Source of the DNA: Sarcomyxa edulis
Lineage: Eukaryota > Basidiomycota > Agaricomycetes > Agaricales > Mycenaceae
Assembly (NCBI GenBank): GCA_009761415.1
Contig: QUOL01000013.1
Location: forward strand, 858,501 to 922,500
Direction of reading: 5' to 3'
DNA: 64,000 nt
The position numbers and the translations under genes were made by a program. Positions 48,000 through 58,191 of this stretch are shown piece by piece. The notes under the pieces are model-generated. The model ran no database searches, was not told the DNA's origin, and saw nothing but the letters and a program-made list of their open reading frames with translations. Every line of letters begins with the position of its first letter. Position 1 is the first letter of the stretch.

Positions 48000-49858
48000 C
48001 CTCTCACTTAATCGTCCCTCTTTTCTCCTCGTCGCCGCCTCTCTCGCTCTCAAGGCTGACTTCCTACAGTGAGTAATCCAGTCAGTTCATCGTGATCGTT
48101 GAGTTCTGACTGACTTATCTAAATCTACCCTGTAGTTTTGGCAACATTCTCGTTTGTCTTGATACGTGAAGATTCGCCTTGAATGATCTATACTCACTCC
48201 TCCCTTCTATCCAGCTATTGTGCTCGTCGCTGCTGTAAGTATTCTCTTCAAGTCACGTCACAGTACATGTACCATAGCCCTCATTGCACACTGACCTGAT
48301 CTCTCTTCCCAGTACTTCAATTCCGATATCGCATCCGCACGGTGAGGTTCTCATTATTCTCATCGTGATTAACGTCTACTCACGTGTATCCGAGTAGCTT
48401 TCTCCCAATATCGTTGTCCTCAATCCGGTACGTACGTGTTCATCAGTACTTATCCCATTTTTACCAGTCGTTCTCACCGCCGCCCTAATTTCCTGTGTTT
48501 TTAGCCATCTTCATGCGGCTAGATTTCCCACTGACCCTCGTCGTCGTTGTCGCCGCCGCCGCCGCTACCCGTTACTCCCTCCTCGACGCTGTTGCTCTCG
48601 TCTCGAGGGTGGATACGTTCATCTCTTCTGTGAGTCTACTCACCACCATCATTGCGTATCAATCTACTCATTGGTAGATTCAATTTCAAGTTCTGGTCCA
48701 GGTCTCTTTCGAAGCCACCTCGGTCGGCTATTTACTCAGTTCTTCAGCTCGGCTACGCCGAGCGCGAGTGCGATGAGGGGCAGAGCCCCTCATCGCTACC
48801 ACTCTATCATCGATCGCCCCTCCTTCTGGAAATCATCTAAGCCGAGCGATATCAAAATGACTAACCGTGAGTATTTGCCGAGTTACGAGAATCCTCGATG
48901 TTGGAGTTGGAGTTGACTTTCGTCGCTCCCAGGAGGCAAATCATCGAGGCTTTTGAGTGTTCCAAAGGGCCTTATAGTGTAAGGTAACTTGGGCCCTCGA
49001 GTTCTTGCAACAAGACGTGTTCGCGCCGTACATCTTTCCTGACGCCCAGGGGAATCGTCGTCGATCGAGACCACAGACTCCTCTTGATACTCAATACATA
49101 CTAGCCACGAAGCGTGAAGATCCTGTTTGATCGAGGCTCCAGAACGGACATCGGTCTCGCAAACGATGGCAAAAGAGATGTTTTGACCGTTTATTTTTCG
49201 CGCTGCAGATGCCCTGCCGTCCCTCTTGCTTAATACCTTCGTTCATCATCGTTAGCAGCTACAGAAGGGCCAGATGCTTCAAATACGGCTGTGAGTTCTT
49301 TTCATCTTGAACTACCCGTTTCGTTTCACTAACGCCTTGTCGAATTTTGAATCAGGTGGGATTTCTCTTTTCATTTTGTATCTTCTTTCTTAGACACGAA
49401 CCTACGTAGTACGAAGGTTCTTACTAGCCCATGTATGTAGAATACACAAGTGAATGTTATTCATTAATATGTATTTATCTATCTTACATCTCGTCGCCCC
49501 GTCTTGTTCCTCGCAGGTGGTATTGAGAATGATGATTTGAGTCCGTCTCTCCGTCCGTCCGACTCTCTGTCCATCCCATGGTCTCGCCGTCTCTCCAACT
49601 CTCCACCCATCTGTCGACCAAGTGCTCAGTACGTACCATCGATTCACCAAGCTTTCCTAGTCGCGAGTTTACACAACCATAGTGTTGAAGAGCTGCAAGG
49701 AAGTAAGTAAACGCGTTGTCGAGTGAGAGATGTACCTCTTACACCTCTCCATCTTCTCGTTCTCGTACTTTCTCATCGCCGAGGTGACTCCAAAGAAGCT
49801 GAAGTTTCAGAGATGAAGATGGACGACTACGCACCTTGGGGTAATTGTCTACCTCGTC
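48000..49858. other. Gene-poor island, right part
   Basis: No recognisable gene. Holds a short (GCC)n run near 48550-48565, the double hairpin at 48747-48796 and scattered short open frames with intron-like words between them. Fits decayed or very divergent coding sequence. Confidence 0.35.
48747..48796. repeat. Double GC-rich hairpin
   Basis: Two perfect hairpins stand 6 bp apart: arms GCTCGGC/GCCGAGC with a TAC loop (48747-48763), and arms GCGATGAGGGGC/GCCCCTCATCGC with an AGA loop (48770-48796). The TAC-loop form matches the style of the two hairpins in the tandem array. Confidence 0.8.
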
Positions 49859-49859
49859 C

Positions 49860-50110
49860 CTTAGTGAACTTTGAATAAAAGAAGAACAGAGAACAGAGAA
49901 CGCATACCCTTTGCTATCCCGTATCGACGCAAAACGTCGCGCCGTCGATTCGTGGTGTCGTCTCACTCGTTCCTCAGTGAGCTTTGAATGGAAGAAGAAG
50001 GAGAAGTATAGACAATACATACCTTTGATTTTCCCTATCGACGCAGAACCTTCGAGCCGTCGATTTGCGGTGAAGTCTTGTGCTGTGGAACGGCGAAAGC
50101 GGAAGAAACG
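49860..50110 (-). repeat. Two tandem ~116-bp exon-intron-like units
   Basis: On the - strand each unit has a short exon-like part with ATCGACGG..CG and GCGTCGATA, read as ESTARRFASIRDSKG in one unit and ANRRLEGSASIGKIKG in the other. Each is followed by a donor (GTATGTATTG, GTATGCGTTC) and an intron-like stretch ending ATTCAAAG. Same architecture as the ~240-bp array, different sequence. Confidence 0.6.
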
Positions 50111-50979
50111 GGGCCTGAGGCCTGAAAGGGTTAGTTGACTCTGCGCAACACGATGTCCTGGAGAGCGACTAGGGAGAATACTCGTGAATCGTCGTCTCGT
50201 CGTGTCCCGAGGGCACCTAGTACCAAGCTGGTGAGATCGAAGACAGGGCAGACGAGGACTCACCGGCACCGTGGACGTGGATCCTCTCTCCTTTGGTGTG
50301 GTTCTCTGATACGACGCGCAAGCTCGAAGAAGAAAAGAACGAAGAAGAGTGTGTGCATACCGTTAATATGTGACACGGTTTCCGACCCATCTACTCCAAT
50401 ATTCCACCGTCTATCTTCGAGTTCGTGGATGGGTGAACGAGACGATATTGACGTGGTATGATGGTGGACATGCATGAGCCAAGGTAAATGCATTGTTTTG
50501 AGGGTTTTCACGGCTAGTAATGATGTCTTGCGGGGAAAGGATGTCCGTCGAGTCAATGCGCGAGGATTGCCGTATTATCTGATTTCGAGAGTTCTGGTAG
50601 GTCTCATGACTACGAGTCAGTATTAGACTTATTGATATTGAAAACGCACGATGAGATAGACCGTGAGGCTCCAGATTCGTCTTCTCGAATTCTGGAACAA
50701 TGTACAAGTCTGAAAACTTGCAGCTGAAGACGGGATATTTGTGGAGAGAAGATGCGTACCAAGAAGATACGCCTGGTGCGACTTGCATAGGGGGAGGGGA
50801 GGAGGAGATGTAGAAAGACGCGGTTGAGGGAGAGTGAACGAGAGCTCGAGGGAAATCGATAATTTGAGGAGATGAGCCGAGATTAGATTGTGCACGGTAA
50901 TCGACGTCGGGTTTAGATGCCGGACAGATGCCAAACACGCACAAGCACTGATAACAAGGCGAAGCATGGATTCTGTTGC
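50111..50979. other. Region left of duplication copy B, no gene assigned
   Basis: An open - strand stretch (50944-50411) is long for chance but has no family resemblance and overlaps open frames in other phases. No gene called. Confidence 0.35.
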
Positions 50980-53978
50980 GGTACGTTCTGCTGCTGGCTA
51001 GCGCTGGCTAGCTGTAACCGACAGAAATACGTTCAAAGACAGGCAATAATTGTGAGGATCGAAGCATGGATTCTTCACGATCGCGTCGAAGCTATATGAG
51101 GAGATGCCGAGTCTGCCGAACACCCAAGCACGTTTCTGCTCATCGTACTCAAGATGTTCTTTGATCTGAACGTACCAATCTCGACATTTATACCCACAAA
51201 TCCTACCCAATCCCAGTCGAAAAAAGGTAAAGGAAAGCAAACTCAAGCACCCAATGTCGTATCGTACACCTCAGCACAGATTAGCGCCATCGAGGCACGT
51301 GTAACGCTGCTCGTTCACCGTAAGTTCGACCATTACAGACTATTATATCTATTTACACGTTACTTTACTTACCTATCAATACAGTGGGATACACCATAAT
51401 TGCTTTCAACCAAACTGTCCACAAGAAAATCGATCCCAAGACGCACATCAACGTCCTCGATGGCTTACTTCTCCAACTGAAGAGACGACCTGGTATCGCG
51501 TTTCTCAAACGCTTGACGATCATTCTAGACCAAGACAGCGAGAAAGGTTTCGGTCTTGTAAGTTGGAGTTCCAAATTCCCTATACTTATCTATTCATCGA
51601 GTTTTCCTTGCAGACAAACGCCAACGCGCCCTTTCTAAATCCATACGACCTCATCGCTCTCACACCAACGACAGCCGCAACCTTTTCACTCGCATGTCTA
51701 ACCCACAGCCTCCCATCACCACTGACAGCCCACATAATAGCCCTCCCCTTGACCTGCCCCCGACTTCCTTACCACCTAAAACACACCCTCATCCGCACCG
51801 CCATCAAAAACGGCGCGGTTTTCGAAATAAACTACGTCGGTGCCCTTGGTGGGGAGAACGAAGAGATTCTCATCGAGGCAGATGCAGCAGAGAACGGGCC
51901 TGGTGCTAAACGCAATTGGTGGGCGGCAGGGAGAGAACTGACGCGTGTGACGAAAGGAAAGGGACTCATTGTCAGTGGTGGCGTTGTTGCAGAGGCGGAT
52001 CTTAGGGCACCGAGAGATGTGGGGAATCTGTGAGTTACCTTATTAGTACTATTCTTGGAGATACTGAACAGGCATCACAGCATAGCATTACTCGGCCTAG
52101 CGCAAGATGCTGCTCATGCATCGTCCACGAAGACGCCGAAATCCCTCGTGCTTCGTGCTCGTACGTAGTCGCGGCTTGTATTTCCTCCTCCATGCTCATC
52201 CTAGCAACGTTCCAGAAACACGAAAAACATTCCGCGCAGTACTCTCAGAACCACGGATCGTCATTCCTGAATCGACATCTCCTCCTGACGCTGCGGCCGC
52301 GGAATCTACTCTCCAGAAATCAAATTCTACCCCCGAATCAACGGAAACAGGAACTGCTTCGTCAATCAGGACGGAAGATCCACTTCCCACCGCTGGACAA
52401 TCCACAGCTACACTTCCATCACCTGCTTCCGCCATCAAAAAACGTCCGCGCGACGACGAGAATGAGAACGATGCCGTAGACGGAGCTGGAGTTGAGGGTG
52501 GAGATAAGGATTTGCCTACAGCTGTGATTCGGAAGGAGGTCGGTGAGAAGGAGAAGGAAAAGGTACCGCGTAAGAAAAAGAGAAGGAATAATAAATAGGG
52601 ATGGAAGGTCACCGGTCAAGTCTCTTTTACAAGTCACCATTCTACCTGTATCCCCTATCGCTCCGAGTCGACTACTTATGTACACTTAAGAACCCTTTGC
52701 AGCAAACATAATCCAAGAGAGATATTGATAAAGATGCATGATCAGAATTACAACAAACATCGCGTATATATGTACTGGTGTAGTATGTATGTTATGTTAT
52801 GTATGTAAAATGGTATTCCGGAAGCTGGCGATGGGTGGGGTGAGATATGGGGATGCAATGGGACGAGAACGGAGGCAGACGAGGGGAGGGAGAGAAGGGG
52901 AGAAGGGGGAAAGAAAATCATTACGCCGTCATTATACATACATAGAATGGCCAACCCGTTTAGGATGGGGACATCGCTAGTAGTGAAATTTAAGGATATA
53001 GTCGTGATGCAAGTTGGAGTCACAGAGAGACAGAAACAATGGTAGAAATCAAGAAAAGAGGTGAACGCCGAGTGTTCAATTCACATCTGGTGAAAGCACG
53101 GTATCTCCCACCAAAGACACAAATAACCCCCCCCCCAAGAACGATAACGAGACCCTATGTTTGGAGATTCAAATCAAGACGTGTGTCTGTGAAGGAGAAA
53201 AATCAAGATTGCATCTCCACAGCTCGTTTCCGCTTCTCACCCACTGCTCCTGCTCCGACCCCCGAAGCTGTTCCAACCGCTGTATCTATCAACATGTCGG
53301 TGGCGACGGGGACTAGTTCCTCCGGACTGCCTGTAGCACTTCGACTGCCACTCACACTACGATCTGTTCAAGCGATAAGTGAATGAGCGAAAGAATGCGA
53401 GGGTAACAGCACACACCATCATGAGCAGGAGGAGGGGTAGGAGCAGGTACATGACCCAGCGCCGCATCTACAAACATGAGATCCTCATCCCCATCTACAT
53501 CCCCATCACCCGAGCCTTCTTCACCGTCTGTATCAGGCTCCCTCAAATCAATCAAAGGACCGAGGTTCAAACTTTCCCTCGTACGATGATTTCTTCCGAC
53601 CAACGCAGCCGAACGTGACCCGGAAGCACCAGCACCTGCATCCTCGACGTCCGTCTCAGCCCCTCGGTCCCGATCCACAGGTGGTAACGGTTTATCCGCG
53701 CACACCCCTACAACGCCCTCCATACCTTCCACACCTTCCATCCCATCCACCTCTGCCTCTACTTCTTCTGATGCGACCGACTCCAACTCGGCTTCAATCT
53801 CTACATCCTCCTCGAGGTCGGCAAACGTCCTGCAGAGGGGGCATGTGAAGGCGGGGTGATGTGCGTCGAGGAGGGGCCGGATGCATTTGTAGTGGAATGC
53901 GTGGGAGCAGGGGGCGACGAAGAGGGCTTGACGGATTGTTACGCTGAATAGACCTGTTTGTGATAGTTAAAGTGGTGT
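50980..53978. repeat. Segmental duplication, copy B (RPP1 plus 3' part of DMA1)
   Basis: Direct match to 36270-39342, with the copies starting 14.7 kb apart. This copy continues into the complete DMA1 and is therefore the likely ancestral arrangement. Confidence 0.9.
51154..52598 (+). CDS. RPP1: RNase P/MRP subunit p30, Rpp1 (copy B)
   Basis: Same five-exon structure and motifs as copy A, with a handful of substitutions (PAQINAI to SAQISAI, QLKKRPG to QLKRRPG, ILVEADA to ILIEADA, a changed intron before TNANA, GTAPPTR to GTASSIR). Every splice site and the stop (KKKRRNNK*) are kept. Substitutions include conservative amino-acid changes and silent sites, as expected for a recently duplicated working gene. 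It sits beside the complete DMA1, so this is probably the original locus. Confidence 0.9.
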
Positions 53979-54997
53979 TTTATATGGGCTCGAGCGAGGG
54001 GACGTACATATGCAACAATCGGGTATAGCGCCTTTAGGCGCCGATTTAGCCGTGCCTGAGCCTGTGCTTTTGCTAGGCGTCACGACGAGGGCTAGGGTTT
54101 TTAGATTTTGCATTGCGTTCGTGCTGGAACATCTGTGATTAGTTTCGATTGAGACGGGGGTAGAATTATTCGGGCTCACTTGAATGCATTAGCTGCTGCT
54201 TGCCATTCTCTGCCAAGTTCGATGCGCATCTTGACGGACTTGTAGGCATCTTCTGCGCCTCCTTGATAATCCACTCCAAGCTGCACGATGTCCCCGTCCT
54301 TGATCTGAAACGGCCTGGACTCGTCGCCAGCCGCAGACAACCTGACGTGGTTCAAGAAGGTCCCCGAGGACGATTTGGTGTCCTTGATGAAGAACTTGCC
54401 GCCCACGTCGGCCCAAACCTCTGCGTGAGCGCGAGAGACGACTTTGGATTTGAAAGCGAGCTTGTTGGAACCGACAGCGTTGATGGCGCTTAGACCGAGA
54501 CCTGAGCGGTCGGTGAAGCGCCCGATACGAAGGGGTGCGTCGCCTTCTCTGAGGTCGCGGGTGATGGGGTCGAAACGGAGTGCTTTACGAGAATCGATGT
54601 GGGGGACCATTCGGATGCGATGGGTGGGTCCTTGGACTTGGCCCAGTGGTGGGGTTGGTGCGGGTGCGGGGATAGGTATGGGTGCTGTCGGTGTCGCTGG
54701 CGATGTGGCGATTGTGCCAGCTGAACGTCTACGTCTGAGCATGTGAGATAAACCAAGACCGGGAGAATTTGTGTGGGGATTGTGGGAGACAGTTGTCTGT
54801 ACGCCCCCAGCTGGAAGACCTCGTCTGTGGCCTAGTGAACCTGGGGAAAGTGCTCTTGGGGATGTTGATTCCGTCTGGATGTCGGGTACTGTGATGTGAG
54901 ATTGGGATGTACCTCGAGGACGACCGCGGAGGAAAGACCCTAAAATGGTCGAACGCAGCGGTGGAGACTCGTTTTCGACACGAGGAGAGAAGTCCAT
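53203..54997 (-). CDS. DMA1: Dma1-type FHA-RING E3 ubiquitin ligase
   Basis: Checkpoint ubiquitin ligase; in fission yeast Dma1 restrains the septation initiation network, in budding yeast Dma1/2 act in spindle position and septin control. Exon 1 encodes a Ser/Pro-rich N-terminus (MDFSPRVENESPPLRSTILG) and an FHA domain: APLRIGRFTDRSG, AFKSKVVSRAHAEVWAD, FFIKDTKSSSGTFLNHVRLS, FQIKDGDIVQLGVDY (Arg, Ser-Arg-His and Ser-Gly-Thr-Phe-Leu-Asn phosphopeptide residues present). A splice (NAFK|CSSTNAMQNLK) leads to PKGAIPDCCIC, then RING-H2 VTIRQALFVAPCSHAFHYKC / AFTCPLCR and an acidic tail to VEMQS*. Four exons. Spg1, the network's GTPase, lies 38 kb away in the same window. Confidence 0.9.
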
Positions 54998-55897
54998 TCG
55001 GGATAGTCTTGGTATAAAGTTATACTAAACAACTAGAAGAGTTTAAAAGGTCAGGAAGGTGGTCTTGCTCGTCGTTTAGCTCGTCGTGCTCGTGGGGTTG
55101 CTCGTTGTGCTGCTCGTCCCTCAGAATGTCGGCTTAAAGAGTGGTGTCGCTGCGATCAAGGGGCAACCGTGCCTGGCCGAGCCGCATATATTTGCTCTTT
55201 TTTATTTTTATTTACAACTATACAGCCTAGCGCTAACCTAGTTCTCCATACGCGTATGGAGCCTTTGCATCATGAGGCGTATCACCATAGTCCCATCTGG
55301 AGAGCCAGGTGAGCTTAAATGTGATGCCTTAACAGCATATGTGGCCCGCCGAGGGGGAGCACCCACTCTCGAACTAGTTGCGAGCTAGTCGTATTCTTGC
55401 CGGTCAGGTCGGACAGTTCCTATGTGTATCCGCGATATATACATACGGAATGCCTGCAATGCCACTCAAAATGCAGGCAGGACAGCGCTAGCGTCGCCGC
55501 TTTATCTGGGGTCGGGCCCGGGACAAGTCCAAGTAAGGGGGTGCGTTTCTCGATTCAGTCCCGTACTTGGCACTAATTCTCAGACATAGTCCACCCTAGG
55601 GAAAGGAAAGCCTTCGTCTACGTACTATGGCACACTATCGATCCTGGGTTCACGTTGATTTGCTGCAGATATCGATTACAGCGAGCCGTACGCATGTACA
55701 TTGTTCTTGACATGATAAATGATGGCACAGAAGCAAGTGTGATCAACTGGCCATGCGTTTGTGTACAATCATGTCTCTCAAAAGGACACAGGTGAGAAGG
55801 TTTGTCGTACGTATAGTATGGATCTACTCAAACTGGCGAAGCTATTGATCTGGTCGGGCCTTCCGATAGAGACGTTGATGATGGATGCAATATAGTG
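54998..55897. other. Intergenic region with palindrome and possible repeat-element remnant
   Basis: Directly upstream of DMA1. Contains the 18-bp palindrome at 55244-55261 and an inverted 8-bp pair TGCCTGCA/TGCAGGCA near 55450-55477. A segment near 55290-55400 has a GTTCGAGAG word on the - strand that recalls a tRNA B box but no cloverleaf. No gene recognised. Confidence 0.4.
55244..55261. repeat. 18-bp perfect palindrome
   Basis: CTCCATACGCGTATGGAG equals its own reverse complement. It lies about 250 bp upstream of DMA1. Confidence 0.85.
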
Positions 55898-56110
55898 TTA
55901 CATGAATTCGAAGGTGTTTCCCCGAGGCTTCATATACATCATTTCGCTTGATCTAATTAAAACATTATAGAATTTGGCGTAATCTGGTCGGAAGCTCTCG
56001 TCCTGACGATACAACCAGTCTGTAAGCTGGACAGTGAAATGCAAGTACTCTTCGAAGAAGGGCGACGCACTGAGAAGTTCTGAGCCTACAACGCACTCGT
56101 ACCCGTTCGT
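55898..56110 (-). CDS. Probable last exon of an unidentified gene
   Basis: After a GGTAG acceptor the frame reads TNGYECVVGSELLSASPFFE then EYLHFTVQLTDWLYRQDESF and SEMMYMKPRGNTFEFM*: 71 codons with natural composition. Upstream - strand sequence to 56680 holds more candidate exons (KTLEYRLKDSNQ; RLIHQELLEIFVTYRNEIL) but the joins are not resolved. Resembles the C-terminal part of agaric F-box-like proteins only in style. Function unknown. Confidence 0.4.
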   Translation of the reverse strand, partial: TNGYECVVGSELLSASPFFEEYLHFTVQLTDWLYRQDESFRPDYAKFYNVLIRSSEMMYMKPRGNTFEFM

Positions 56111-56865
56111 CTACCTAGGACGCTCGGTAAGCGTTCATACATACTTTGATTAGAGTCTTTCAGCCTATACTCCAGAGTTTTGATGCTTCATGCGTTTTGA
56201 TCAGAGGAAGACGCTTGGCATTTCTTTTGTGGGTTCTGACTTCCCCGCAAGGCCAATCTATGCCATATTCTCCTCGTTATCTCCGAGAGAGAAGACATGA
56301 ATTCGTCGCTCACTGACTAAACTCGAATTCAACCACCTATGCCCCCCATATCTGGAAGGACTCCGTCGATCGAGATGGCAGACTTTCGGAAGAGAGCAGC
56401 TCTCCACTTCAATTGATATGTCAATATGGCGCAGCTTTCCACGGTCTCAGCGCTTCTGATGCCGCTTTGGTGACGATCGACATCTGGAATCCAGTGAGGA
56501 ATTCCCACAGGAGACGTGGCCCAAATCTTCTCTCGGACGACAAAATTTCATTTCTATAGGTGACAAAGATCTCAAGAAGTTCTTGGTGGATGAGTCGTCC
56601 GAGTTCTCTGAAGCATCCAATGTGGAACGAATTCGAATATACGGGAGACATGTGGTTGGAACTGAGTTGGAGCAATGATTATTTATCCTGATGAGTCGCA
56701 AAGAGTCTCTACTGAATATTCATATAATTCAGGATATTATATTGTATCGCCTGAACTGGACCTTTGCAATGAGACAAATAATAGGTCTTCCTTGAACTAC
56801 GCGCTCAATACGCGCCCAATACGCGCCACACCTTCTCGCGTCGAGACCGCACGTGACTAATGACC

Positions 56866-57761
56866 ATGGCCTCTCCCTCATCCTCCCCATTACCCCCAGA
56901 AACAGCTCCCAACCACCCATTCGCCCACACATCAACCCTTCTTGAGATCATTCCGGACGATAAAATTGACGTCGAAGAAGAGTCCAGATTATACGATGAT
57001 CTTTGTGTCCGTAACACAATCAATTCTCTACTGCATTCTGATGATCAACATCACTTCGGGTTCTACAGGACGAAGTCGATGATTCCCAAGAACCTCCTTA
57101 CCAACCCTATCAATCCCGGCGTCAACGTCCCCCATCAACATACTCCCGAGATGCTGAATCTCAATCGATCTGGCTAGGGGACAACTCGGGCAAGAGTCTT
57201 GCTTTTGCTCGGGACGTGCAGATCAGTGGGTGGACGAATGTAGGGGATAAACTGGGGGGCGCTTATATCGGTCAGCCATCTCTGCAATTCGTTCCGTATG
57301 CATAACCCATTTGTGTCGTATGTTAGTATACGACTGTGTCATCAAAACTAAAGAGGTGATTGCGAGCGCTCTTTGTGACATCTTTGAATTTAACATATTG
57401 ACACTTGTGATATTGATCTTGCATTAGGGAACCTCCATACACGCACATAAAAGATACAGCGACTTTGTAGAGTTGGATACGGCTCTTCGATGTACCCTAC
57501 CTGTACGTACCATCCCTTCGCTCCTCCCACTCCCATTCCTTTCGTATACTGTGACTATCCGTTTGTCTCAATCGTCCCACTCCTTTGCAGCCAAATCAAC
57601 GCCATTATGTCCCCTCTCTCCCACCAAAAGAACCCCTGGCGCGCTACCGACCGACATTCCTCGACCGCCGCCGTCTCCTCCTGCAGTACTGGCTCTCTTC
57701 TGTCTTGCTACATCCGGATCTGGGGGCATCGAAGGCTGTTAGGGAGTGGGTCATGGATTAG
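56866..57761 (+). CDS. YPT35: PX-domain protein, Ypt35-like
   Basis: Phosphoinositide-binding PX protein; yeast Ypt35 is an endosome/vacuole adaptor that recruits Vps13. Exon 1 (MASPSSSPLPPETAPNHPFA to SRLYDDLC) splices in phase 0 to DEVDDSQEPPYQPYQSRRQ and WLGDNSGKSLAFARDVQISG. Then come WTNVGDKLGGAYI|VYDCVIKTKE, GTSIHAHKRYSDFVELDTAL (the PX Arg-Tyr-Ser/Asp-Phe phosphoinositide motif), NQRHYVPSLPPKEPLARYRP (the PX Pro-loop) and TFLDRRRLLLQYWLSSVLLH, ending AVREWVMD*. Five or six exons, all junctions in phase. The ATG at 56866 is preferred over 56860 because its context (GACCATGG) is better. Confidence 0.75.
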
Positions 57762-58191
57762 CATTGGAGTGAGGCTAGATCTGACTCTGATTCCAATCGA
57801 CAACACGGAGGTCATCCCGATTGAACAAGGCAACCTCGTTTTTTCACCTGTTTTGCTTTCTGTAATTATATAGCCTTGCTATCGCTTTGCCCACTCATTT
57901 ACTTACAGCTGTATCTACTGAATCTTGCCACTTATTCGTAAAACGACCGTACCGTGCATGCGACAGGGCAGGTGATTGAGCAATAGGTCGCGTCTCAAAC
58001 TTCGGCCTTCAGGTTGAACCTTCCAAAACGTTATCGACGTGTGTAGTCTATGATTAGCTTTCCTGGGGGCACATACATAGCTGAGGAGTGCACCATGGCG
58101 AGAGGCGTCCGTGAAAACTCGATACAAGTTAAGTTACCCGAACTACGTATACGTACGCATCGACTCATCTACCTGAGAGCTCGAACAAAGT
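57762..58191. other. Spacer between convergent genes
   Basis: Lies between the Ypt35-like gene (+) and membrane protein copy B (-). No exon recognised. Confidence 0.45.

Noticed and set aside
48747..48796. Nuclear insertion of mitochondrial DNA
   Set aside because: Flanks are not AT-rich and show no mitochondrial gene; only the hairpin style is reminiscent.
55290..55400. Possible tRNA or tRNA-derived SINE on the - strand (GTTCGAGAG word)
   Set aside because: No cloverleaf, no matching A box at the right spacing and no poly-A or TTTT end could be found.
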